From the NCBI RefSeq assembly GCF_013426735.1, contig NZ_AP023273.1, positions 682,001 through 746,000 on the forward strand: a stretch of 64,000 nucleotides of DNA, read 5' to 3'. Within the stretch, counting starts at the first letter, position 1. The number at the start of each line of letters is the position of its first letter. Source of the stretch: Agrobacterium vitis. GTDB lineage: Bacteria > Pseudomonadota > Alphaproteobacteria > Rhizobiales > Rhizobiaceae. Shown here one piece after another: positions 46,913-54,764 of the stretch. The notes beneath the pieces are model-generated. The model did no database searches. It was given only the letters and a program-made list of their open reading frames with translations, and had not been told where the DNA came from. Position numbers and translations under genes: made by a program.

Positions 46913-47638
46913 ATGACAGACTATGTGCTGAGCGACGCGACCCGCGCCAAATACAAGAAGATCTCCACCGCATCGATTGCCACCGCGCTGTTCAAACGCG
47001 GCCTGCGCAACCAGTTCATTCAAGGCGTCGTGCCGGTGGCGCCAAAGGCCGTAACCATGGTCGGCCAGGCGTTTACACTGCGCTATATTGTGGCGCGCGA
47101 GGACCGCAATCCGATCACCGTGTTCCGAGACCAAAAGCATCCGCAGCGTGTCGCCATGGAAATCTGCCCTCCCGGCCATGTCCTGGTGATGGATGCGCGC
47201 AAGGACGCCCGTGCGGCCACCGCCGGCTCGATCCTGATCACCCGTCTGGCTCTACGTGGGGCAGCCGGCGTCGTTTCCGATGGCGGTTTTCGTGATGCGG
47301 AAGGGATTGGCGCTCTCGACATGCCCGCCTATTACGCAAAACCATCGGCACCGACCAATCTGACGCTGCATGAAGCCATCGATATCAACGTGCCGATCTC
47401 CTGTGGCGATGTCGCGGTATTTCCCGGCGATGTGCTTGTTGGCGACCGTGATGGCGTCATGGTCATTCCCGCCCATCTGGCGGACGAACTGGCCGACGAA
47501 TGCACCGATATGGAAAGCTACGAGGATTTCGTCCTGGAACAGGTCAAGGCCGGAGCGGTGATTATCGGCCTTTATCCCTGCACGAAGGACGAACATCAGC
47601 AGAAATACGAGGCTTGGCGCAAGGAACATGGGCGCTGA
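46913..47638 (+). CDS. RraA-like aldolase/dehydratase family protein
   Basis: 241 residues; AAGGA precedes the ATG, 17 bases after the dehydratase. The core is of the RraA/HMG-aldolase family, with the G...R-D metal-site motif at SDGGFRDAEG (R127, D128). Many such proteins beside pentonate dehydratases act on 2-keto-3-deoxy or 2,5-dioxo acids, not on RNase E. I expect it to process the dehydratase product to a semialdehyde or by retro-aldol cleavage; this is inference from context. It is the last gene of the operon. Confidence 0.88.
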   Translation: MTDYVLSDATRAKYKKISTASIATALFKRGLRNQFIQGVVPVAPKAVTMVGQAFTLRYIVAREDRNPITVFRDQKHPQRVAMEICPPGHVLVMDARKDARAATAGSILITRLALRGAAGVVSDGGFRDAEGIGALDMPAYYAKPSAPTNLTLHEAIDINVPISCGDVAVFPGDVLVGDRDGVMVIPAHLADELADECTDMESYEDFVLEQVKAGAVIIGLYPCTKDEHQQKYEAWRKEHGR

Positions 47639-47639
47639 A

Positions 47640-47736
47640 GTTTTTTGAGGGAAAAGTAGAACCCGCTTTCCCGAAACACAAACGACAACAAGAATATAGA
47701 GCATTTCAGCGTTTCCGTTAAACGCTGAAATGCTCT
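47640..47736 (+). repeat. Family-A repeat with strong hairpin
   Basis: Leader GAGGGAAAAGTAGAACCCGC, TTTCCCGAAACACAAACGAC, then arms AGAGCATTTCAGCGTTT / AAACGCTGAAATGCTCT (17-base perfect arms, five-base loop, 47698-47736). It begins directly after the RraA stop and lies between two convergent genes, so it could serve as a terminator. Confidence 0.85.
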
Positions 47737-47775
47737 CCAGATGCAATACAAGCAAGCCACCCAACACCGCTGAAG

Positions 47776-48675
47776 TCAGGGCCAGTCATGATAGTCCATA
47801 TTGGTCCCGAGGCCGGGATTTGCCGATGATTGCCGGACCATGCGCCGGTAGGCTGCCGGGGAAAGGCCGGTTTTCCGTTTGAAAAAATGGCTGAAATGCG
47901 CCGGATCCCGAAACCCGAGTGCTTCTGAAATGTCGCGTGCGCTGCTATCGGAGCGCTCCAGCCGGATACGGCCCTCCTGCGCCAACCGCTCATGCACAAG
48001 CTCAATGGGCGCGCGGCCGAGATGTTTGCGGCAAAGCGCATGCAAACGGTCGGTCGAGATCCCCAGGCGAGCGGCATAATCGGCAACGGGCCGGTGATGC
48101 CGGTAGTCCGCCTCCACCAATTGACGGAATTGATGCAGGATTGGTGCAGCACCCCCGGAAGACAGCGATGCAGCTGGTCCGGAAGGCATGGTGTGGCGCC
48201 AGGCCCAATTGATCAGCAGCCGAAGATAGGCTGACACCACCATATGCGAAGGTTGTCCATCCCGGTTCAATTCGTCGATGAGGCCCCGCATGTGCTGTTC
48301 CAGTCCGCTTGCCTGCTGCGGCAAAAGCCCTGTCATGATCGTTGTCGTTGCGATGAACAGTCTAATAGGCTGGGATTCCGGATAATCGCCGATGGCATCG
48401 CCGATAATATCCATGGCCGCGCCGATAACATGGCCGCATGAGCCAGCAGAAAGGCGCAACCTTGCCAGTTCCGAAGACGGTAGCAGCAGCAGGCACGGGC
48501 CCTGCAGCACGCCCGCAGTGTCACCGGTACCAAGCCTGACCGTACCCAGCCGAATGAAGACCAGATGGGTAAACCAACGATAGGGATGGTTGCCAATACC
48601 GATGATGCGTTGTGAAAGCGTCGGCTCCAGGCTCTGGCCCCAGGCCCGCCGCATCAGCGCGTATTCCTCCACCAT
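47776..48675 (-). CDS. AraC-family transcriptional regulator
   Basis: 299 residues from the ATG at 48675, with GGAG nine bases before it. An N-terminal cupin-like ligand domain (~1-170) is followed by two helix-turn-helix motifs: DYAARLGISTDRLHALCRKHLG and ISEALGFRDPAHFSHFFKRKTGLSPAAYRR. It is divergent from the first aldehyde dehydrogenase, so it likely activates that operon, possibly also the dehydratase operon that it faces. Confidence 0.92.
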   Translation of the reverse strand: MVEEYALMRRAWGQSLEPTLSQRIIGIGNHPYRWFTHLVFIRLGTVRLGTGDTAGVLQGPCLLLLPSSELARLRLSAGSCGHVIGAAMDIIGDAIGDYPESQPIRLFIATTTIMTGLLPQQASGLEQHMRGLIDELNRDGQPSHMVVSAYLRLLINWAWRHTMPSGPAASLSSGGAAPILHQFRQLVEADYRHHRPVADYAARLGISTDRLHALCRKHLGRAPIELVHERLAQEGRIRLERSDSSARDISEALGFRDPAHFSHFFKRKTGLSPAAYRRMVRQSSANPGLGTNMDYHDWP

Positions 48676-48894
48676 AGACACAATCTCCAAATTGTGGCAA
48701 TTGACCAGAAAACGACAATAAGAACCCAGATATCTACATTCTTCTTTCTGTGCAAATCGTTAGAGTTGGCCGCAATACATGTCTGACGGATTTTCTCACC
48801 ATGAAGAATTCCAGAAAAACAGCCTGAAACAGGCGGTTTCGGATCAATGGTGAAAACGCTGTCGGGGACACGCCTTTGGGAGGAGGCATTGCAT

Positions 48895-50421
48895 ATGGCC
48901 ATGGAACGGTCCGCAACACCTGGAAATTCCAGTCTGGACTGGATGGATATGGCAAGTGGCACTCCCACGCCTTTTGCAGCCTCCCTGCTGATCGGAGGAA
49001 AGTCCATCGACGCGCAAGGAGACAGGATCTTTACAAGAGCCAATCCCCTGACCTCGCACATCGTCACTGTCGCTGCCGCCGCAAGTCTTGCGGATGCCGA
49101 AAACGCAGCACTTGCTGCTGCTGCTGCCTTCCCAGGCTGGTCAGCATCGCCTTGCGCCATGCGCCAGACTATTCTGGAACAGGCAGCCATCCTCCTGATC
49201 GAAGCGACCGAGGTTTTCACCCGGACAATGATGGCCGAAACGGGGGCCACCCGTGATTGGTGCCGATTCAACATCACCTATGGGGCAAAGATCTTCCAGG
49301 ACGCCGCTGCCATGGCCGTGCATGTGCCGGGATCGATTTGCCCGGATGATTTGATCGTTGGAACGTCCTTTTCATTGCGCCAACCGGCTGGCGTCTGCCT
49401 TGCCATCTCGCCTTGGAACGCACCAATCCTGCTTGCTGTCCGTTCGATTGCCTTGGCACTGGCCTGCGGAAATTGCGTGATATTGAAAAGCTCGGAATTG
49501 GCGCCCGCCACGCAGCGGTTGCTGGGCGATCTGCTTCAGCAAGCCGGTCTGCCCGATGGCGTTTTGAATATCATTTCCAATGCGCCTGCCGATGCAGCGG
49601 CGATTGTCGAAACCCTGATTGCCCATCCCGTTGTTCGCCGGGTCAATTTCACCGGCTCGACCCGGGTCGGCAGGATTGTTTCGCAAGTCGCCGCCCGCCA
49701 TTTAAAACGCTGCCTGTTGGAACTTGGCGGCAAAGCGCCGCTGATCGTGCTCGATGATGCCGACCTCGAACAGGCCGCCCGCGCCGCAGCGTTTGGGGCT
49801 TTTTTCAATCAGGGACAGATCTGCATGTCCACCGAGCGGATCATTCTGGTCGATGCCATCGCCGATGATTTTCTGTCGCTGTTCGTCAGCAAAGCGAAAA
49901 CGGTCAAGGCCGGTGATCCGGCACTTGGCCTGACACCGCTCGGTTCATTGATCTCGGTAGAATCCGGCCGGAGAATTGCCGGCATGATCGATGATGCCGT
50001 TGCCAGGGGCGCGCATGTTCTGGCAGGCGGACGCGTTCACGACACGTTGATGGATGCGACTGTTGTCGATCATGTCCTGCCCGGCATGCGGCTCTATCGT
50101 GAAGAAAGTTTCGGACCGGTCGTGTCGATTATTCGCGTCACAGACGCCGACGAGGCCGTGACCGCTGCCAATGATTGCGATTACGGCTTATCCGGCGCAG
50201 TATTCTGCCGCGACCTGCACCGCGCCCTCGACGTCGCACGGCGGGTGGAAACCGGCATTCTCCATATCAACTGCGCTACCGTGGCCGACGATCCGTCCAT
50301 GCCGTTTGGAGGCGTAAAGGCCTCTGGCTATGGCCGGTTTGGAGGCGAGGCGGCACTGGACGAATTTACCGAATTGCGGTGGGTGAGCCTTGCCTCAGGC
50401 CCGGCGGATTATCCGATCTGA
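48895..50421 (+). CDS. Aldehyde dehydrogenase, first tandem copy
   Basis: 508 residues from the ATG at 48895, chosen because GGGAGGAGG precedes it by ten bases; an upstream ATG at 48847 has none. The catalytic cysteine is in FNQGQICMSTERI and the general-base glutamate in LLELGGKAPLI; the NAD site appears as FTGSTRVGR. It belongs to the vanillin/benzaldehyde/salicylaldehyde dehydrogenase group. It is very similar to the next gene throughout, with a longer N-terminus. Confidence 0.93.
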   Translation: MAMERSATPGNSSLDWMDMASGTPTPFAASLLIGGKSIDAQGDRIFTRANPLTSHIVTVAAAASLADAENAALAAAAAFPGWSASPCAMRQTILEQAAILLIEATEVFTRTMMAETGATRDWCRFNITYGAKIFQDAAAMAVHVPGSICPDDLIVGTSFSLRQPAGVCLAISPWNAPILLAVRSIALALACGNCVILKSSELAPATQRLLGDLLQQAGLPDGVLNIISNAPADAAAIVETLIAHPVVRRVNFTGSTRVGRIVSQVAARHLKRCLLELGGKAPLIVLDDADLEQAARAAAFGAFFNQGQICMSTERIILVDAIADDFLSLFVSKAKTVKAGDPALGLTPLGSLISVESGRRIAGMIDDAVARGAHVLAGGRVHDTLMDATVVDHVLPGMRLYREESFGPVVSIIRVTDADEAVTAANDCDYGLSGAVFCRDLHRALDVARRVETGILHINCATVADDPSMPFGGVKASGYGRFGGEAALDEFTELRWVSLASGPADYPI

Positions 50422-50500
50422 ACGCACAACTCCCGCAAAATGAAGCGAGCTTACCAACAAAGACTGCGACAGGGGTCGCACACAAGTGGAGGAAGAAGAT

Positions 50501-51949
50501 ATGCACGAAATTCAGCAAATCATTGGTGGCAAGAAAGTCGGAGCCTTGTCGGGCAAGACCTTCGACCGGATCGATCCATTCAATGGCGAGATTGCTTCCC
50601 GCGCCCCGGCCTCCGGCCTGGACGATGTCAAGGCAGCGATTACCGCAGCCCAGGCGGCCTTTCCCGCCTGGTCACGCACCGGCCCCGGCGAAAGGCGGGC
50701 ACTGCTGCTGAAAGCCGCCGACATCATGGCCTCAAAAGCGGCAGACTTCACCGCGCTGATGATCACGGAGACGGGTGCAACCGGTCCCTGGGCCGGTTTC
50801 AATACCATGCTTGCCGCTGGTGTGCTGCGGGAAGCCGCCAGCATGACCAGCCAGATCCAGGGCGAAGTCATCCCTTCCGACAAGCCCGGTACATTGTCCA
50901 TGGCGGTGCGCCAGGCAGCAGGCGTCTGCCTTGGCATTGCGCCCTGGAACGCACCGATCATTCTGGGCACACGCGCCATTGCCATGGCAATTGCCTGCGG
51001 CAACAGCGTCATCCTGAAGGCATCCGAAGCCTGCCCCGGCGTCCATGTCCTGATCGGCCAGGTGCTTGTTGAAGCAGGCCTGCCGGATGGCGTCATCAAT
51101 GTCATCACCAATGCGCCCGAAGATGCTGCCCAGGTGGTGGAGGCGCTGGTCAGCGCACCGGAAGTTCGCCGCGTCAATTTCACCGGTTCCACCAAGGTCG
51201 GACGCATTATCGGCGAGTTGTGTGGTCGCCACCTGAAGCCCGCCCTGCTTGAACTGGGTGGAAAAGCACCCTTTCTGGTGCTCGAAGATGCCGATATCGA
51301 CGCTGCCGTCAATGCGGCGGTGTTTGGCTGCTACATGAACATGGGCCAGATCTGCATGTCCACGGAGCGGTTGATTGTCCATGAAAAGGTTGCCGACGAA
51401 TTCGTAGAAAAGCTGGCCGCCCGGGCAGCCTCGCTTCCCGCTGGCGATCCGCGCGGCCATGTTGTACTGGGCTCGCTGGTCAATCCTCAGGCCGCCGTCA
51501 AAATGCAGGAATTCATCGATGATGCCGTCGGCAAGGGCGCAACCCTCGCCGCTGGCGGCAAGGTCACGGGCAGCGTGGTGGAAGCAACGCTTCTCGACCA
51601 CGTCAAGGCTGGAATGCGCAGTTTCGATGAGGAAAGCTTCGGCCCGGTCAAGCCGGTCATCCGGGTCAAGGACGAGGAAGAGGCCATCCGCATCGCCAAT
51701 GACAGCGAATACGGCCTGTCCTCGGCGATTTTCAGCCGCGATATCCAACGCGCCCTGGCGATTGCGGCCCGTATCGAAGCCGGCATTTGCCATATCAATG
51801 GCCCAACTCTCGCAGATGAGGCACAAATGCCGTTTGGTGGGGTGAAAAACTCCGGCTACGGACGGTTTGGCGGCAAGGCGGCGATCAACGAATTCACCGA
51901 CCTGCGCTGGATCACCATCGAAGATCCGAACCAGCATTATCCGTTCTGA
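50501..51949 (+). CDS. Aldehyde dehydrogenase, second tandem copy
   Basis: 482 residues from the ATG at 50501, preceded by GGAGGAAGAAGAT. Catalytic cysteine in YMNMGQICMSTERL, glutamate in LLELGGKAPFL, cofactor motif FTGSTKVGR. It shares most motifs with the upstream copy, including SYSR-free APWNAPI and the C-terminal MPFGGVK.SGYGRFGG. Both likely arose by tandem duplication and oxidise different aldehydes of one pathway. Confidence 0.94.
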   Translation: MHEIQQIIGGKKVGALSGKTFDRIDPFNGEIASRAPASGLDDVKAAITAAQAAFPAWSRTGPGERRALLLKAADIMASKAADFTALMITETGATGPWAGFNTMLAAGVLREAASMTSQIQGEVIPSDKPGTLSMAVRQAAGVCLGIAPWNAPIILGTRAIAMAIACGNSVILKASEACPGVHVLIGQVLVEAGLPDGVINVITNAPEDAAQVVEALVSAPEVRRVNFTGSTKVGRIIGELCGRHLKPALLELGGKAPFLVLEDADIDAAVNAAVFGCYMNMGQICMSTERLIVHEKVADEFVEKLAARAASLPAGDPRGHVVLGSLVNPQAAVKMQEFIDDAVGKGATLAAGGKVTGSVVEATLLDHVKAGMRSFDEESFGPVKPVIRVKDEEEAIRIANDSEYGLSSAIFSRDIQRALAIAARIEAGICHINGPTLADEAQMPFGGVKNSGYGRFGGKAAINEFTDLRWITIEDPNQHYPF

Positions 51950-51969
51950 TCTATTGGGTTGAATGACAA

Positions 51970-52000
51970 GATGGCATGCATTGTCAAAATGCATGCCATC
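51970..52000. terminator. Bidirectional hairpin terminator
   Basis: Perfect 13-base arms GATGGCATGCATT / AATGCATGCCATC with a five-base loop, between the convergent aldehyde dehydrogenase and GntR genes (21 bases either side). The + strand continues GCCCATCTTTGAG, a weak T-run. Confidence 0.7.
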
Positions 52001-52021
52001 GCCCATCTTTGAGCGAATAAA

Positions 52022-52750
52022 TTACGACATCCGTGCGCGGTCTTGCTCGATGGTGCCGATCATCGCCGCTGCTGCCTCTTCGGCAAGGCCGCGCTCAATG
52101 GCGGCGACGAGAGCCCGGTGGCTTTGCAGCACAGAGCTAAGATCGCAGACTTTCCCGTCGCGCACGGCGGGCAAATAAGCGAGCGCATGCGACAGTTCGA
52201 TCACGCCCTGCAAGGCCCGCAGGAACGGATTGCTGGATGCCTCGGCAATGATCCTGTGGAGCTCGAAATCAGCCAGGCTGAAGCTTTGCGGCTCATCCAG
52301 GGCAAGCTCCATCTGCCGCAGCCAGTAATGCATCAGGCGGATCTGGTCGCCGGTATGATCGCTGGCAGCATCACTTGCCGCCAGCGGTTCCAGAGAGCGC
52401 CGTACCTCACCAAGCCCGCGCAAAAATTCACCATCCGGCTGGGTTTCGAGACACCAGGCCAAGACTTGGCGATCATAGAGGTTCCAGCGACTTTTCTTGG
52501 CAACCTTGGTGCCGACCTTGGGCCGGGCTTCCACCAGTCCCTTGGCTTCGAGTGTTTTCAACGCCTCCCGCAAAACGGTACGCGAAACGCTGAATTCATC
52601 CATGAGAGCAGCATCGTTGGGCAGGATGGAGCCGACCGCGAAGCGGCCGGAGATGACGCCCGCTCCGATTTCGTTGATGACGTGAGAGTGGAAATTGCGC
52701 GCCGTGATCCGCCCGGAAAGGGAGCGAAGCAGGCTGCCTGGTTCAATCAT
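52022..52750 (-). CDS. GntR-family regulator, FadR/FCD type
   Basis: 242 residues from the ATG at 52750, which overlaps the stop of the upstream permease (ATGA). The winged helix has LMDEFSVSRTVLREALKTLEAKGLV and the effector domain FELHRIIAEASSNPFL, ending in ALVAAIERG. Being translationally coupled to the sugar importer, it is likely its own and the importer's regulator. The 23-base palindrome in front of the binding-protein gene is the best operator candidate. Confidence 0.9.
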   Translation of the reverse strand: MIEPGSLLRSLSGRITARNFHSHVINEIGAGVISGRFAVGSILPNDAALMDEFSVSRTVLREALKTLEAKGLVEARPKVGTKVAKKSRWNLYDRQVLAWCLETQPDGEFLRGLGEVRRSLEPLAASDAASDHTGDQIRLMHYWLRQMELALDEPQSFSLADFELHRIIAEASSNPFLRALQGVIELSHALAYLPAVRDGKVCDLSSVLQSHRALVAAIERGLAEEAAAAMIGTIEQDRARMS

Positions 52751-53727
52751 GCAGACGCCTTTTTCGTCCTCGTCCGTCCACTTCCGGCATGAAATACCAG
52801 CTTCTGCAACAGAATGAACATAAACAGCAAAGCACCGATGGCAATCTTCGTCCACCAACTGGAAAGCGTGCCTTCAAAAACAATATAAGTCTGCACCAGC
52901 CCTTGTAGCATGACGCCAATCAAGGTGCCGAAGATGAAACCATATCCTCCAGTCAGCAATGTGCCGCCTATCACTACCGCCGCGATGGCGTCAAGCTCGA
53001 TGCCAACCGCTGCAAGTGGATAGCCAGCCGAGGTATAAAGCGAATAGACGATACCTGCCAGACCGGACAGGAAGGCAGAAAGCGCATAGATGCCAATCGT
53101 CACCGGCCCGGTGGGCACACCCATCAGCGCTGCCGAAACCGGATTGCCGCCGATAGCATAGACGTAAGAGCCGAACCGGGTGCGGTGGGCGATAAAGCCG
53201 CAGACCAGAAACGCCGCCAGCATCAACAAACCGATAGCGCTCAACCGGCCTCCGCCGGGCAGGCGAAAATAGGCCTGCGAAATAGCACGGTAAATCGGAT
53301 GATCGATAGGGATGCTGTCCTGGGTCAAAACCGAGGCGATGCCCCGTGCCAGAAACATCCCCGCCAGGGTGACGATAAAGGGCGGCACCTTCAGGAAATG
53401 GATAACCGCCCCCATCACCGCGCCGAAACAGGCCGAAAGTACCAGCACCAGCAGAAAGACCACAAGCGGATCGAGCCCCACATGGCTGATCAGCAGGGCG
53501 GTGATAACCCCTGTCAAGCCAATGACGGCGCCGACGGACAGATCGATGCCGCCCGACAGGATGACAAAGGTCGCCCCAACAGCAGCAATGCCCAGAAATG
53601 CATTATCCGTCAGGAAATTACCCAGGACACGGGTTGAAAACATGCCGGGATAGCTTATCACGCAGAGGGTATAGGCGACGATGAAAATCAGGGTCGTGGC
53701 AGCAAGGGGCCGATAGCGCGGGTTCAT
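52747..53727 (-). CDS. yjfF: Sugar ABC transporter permease, YjfF type
   Basis: 326 residues from the ATG at 53727, which overlaps the stop of the YtfT-type gene (ATGA); the frame stays open further upstream but that part is a shadow of ytfT. About eight to ten helices with the RbsC-family signature GGIDLSVGAVIGLTG and IGGNPVSAALMGV. It is the second channel subunit of a galactofuranose/ribose-type importer. Confidence 0.92.
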   Translation of the reverse strand: MNPRYRPLAATTLIFIVAYTLCVISYPGMFSTRVLGNFLTDNAFLGIAAVGATFVILSGGIDLSVGAVIGLTGVITALLISHVGLDPLVVFLLVLVLSACFGAVMGAVIHFLKVPPFIVTLAGMFLARGIASVLTQDSIPIDHPIYRAISQAYFRLPGGGRLSAIGLLMLAAFLVCGFIAHRTRFGSYVYAIGGNPVSAALMGVPTGPVTIGIYALSAFLSGLAGIVYSLYTSAGYPLAAVGIELDAIAAVVIGGTLLTGGYGFIFGTLIGVMLQGLVQTYIVFEGTLSSWWTKIAIGALLFMFILLQKLVFHAGSGRTRTKKASA

Positions 53728-54764
53728 CCTGTTTTCTCCGGGGCCTGGATTGTAGTCTGAGTGTTTTTGGGCAAGACGGCGGGCCGGTGTTTCCAGAAAC
53801 TGACCAACTCGCTGACGCGGTCCGATTGCAGGATCAGGATGATAATGATCACGCTGGCCTTGACGATGAGATTGAATTCCGGCGGCAGGCCGGACACCAG
53901 AATGCCGGTATTCATCGCCTGGATGATCACCGCCCCCAGAACCGACATCGGAATGGAAAATCGGCCACCCAGAAGCGAGGTACCGCCGATAACGACCGCA
54001 AGAATGGCATCCAACTCTAGCCACAGCCCGGCATTGTTGGCATCGGCGCCGCGAATATCGGCAGCGGCGATGGTGCCAGCGATGCCCGCGCAGAGGCCGC
54101 CAAACGCATAAACCCCAAGAATCAGCGCGCGACTGCGAAGACCAGTATAATTTGCCGCCGACAGATTGGTGCCGATAGCCTCGATGAACAATCCGATAGC
54201 GGTGCGGCGCATGAAAATATGGGCTGACAGCATCAGCACCAGGGCAATCACCACCGGCATCGGGAAACCAAGCAGTGATCCTGTTCCCACGAAAATAAGA
54301 GCTGGATCGCTGAAAGTGACAATCGAGCCGGATGTGACCAATTGCGCCAGCCCCCTGCCCGCCACCATCAGGACCAGCGTCGCCACAAAAGGCTGAATGC
54401 CGAGATAGGCAACCAGCAGGCCATTCCAGATGCCGCAGGCGAGCGCCACGGCAAGCGCTGCGGCCAAGGTCACCACCAGCGGCTGGCCTGCGACGGCGCA
54501 AGTCGCGGCAACGGCACCCGCCACGGCCATGACCGCGCCGACGGAGAGATCGACACCGCGTGTTGCAATGATGGCTGTCATGCCGATGGCGAGAATGGCA
54601 ACCGGTGCGCCACGATTGAGCACATCGATCAGGCTGCCAAACAACCGACCATCGCGCCAGGCGATATCGAAGAAACCCGGAAACACCATCCAGTTCAACA
54701 GCAGGACGGCGATAAGCGCTGCAAATTGCGGCTTCAAGACGGACGACATGGAGCGAATTTTCAT
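53724..54764 (-). CDS. ytfT: Sugar ABC transporter permease, YtfT type
   Basis: 346 residues with an ATG overlapping the ATPase stop. RbsC-type motifs: TRGVDLSVGAVMAVAG and IEAIGTNLSAANYTGL, typical of this permease pair. Together with the YjfF-type protein it forms the membrane pore. Gene order binding protein, ATPase, YtfT, YjfF is the same as in E. coli ytfQRT-yjfF. Confidence 0.92.
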   Translation of the reverse strand: MKIRSMSSVLKPQFAALIAVLLLNWMVFPGFFDIAWRDGRLFGSLIDVLNRGAPVAILAIGMTAIIATRGVDLSVGAVMAVAGAVAATCAVAGQPLVVTLAAALAVALACGIWNGLLVAYLGIQPFVATLVLMVAGRGLAQLVTSGSIVTFSDPALIFVGTGSLLGFPMPVVIALVLMLSAHIFMRRTAIGLFIEAIGTNLSAANYTGLRSRALILGVYAFGGLCAGIAGTIAAADIRGADANNAGLWLELDAILAVVIGGTSLLGGRFSIPMSVLGAVIIQAMNTGILVSGLPPEFNLIVKASVIIIILILQSDRVSELVSFWKHRPAVLPKNTQTTIQAPEKTG

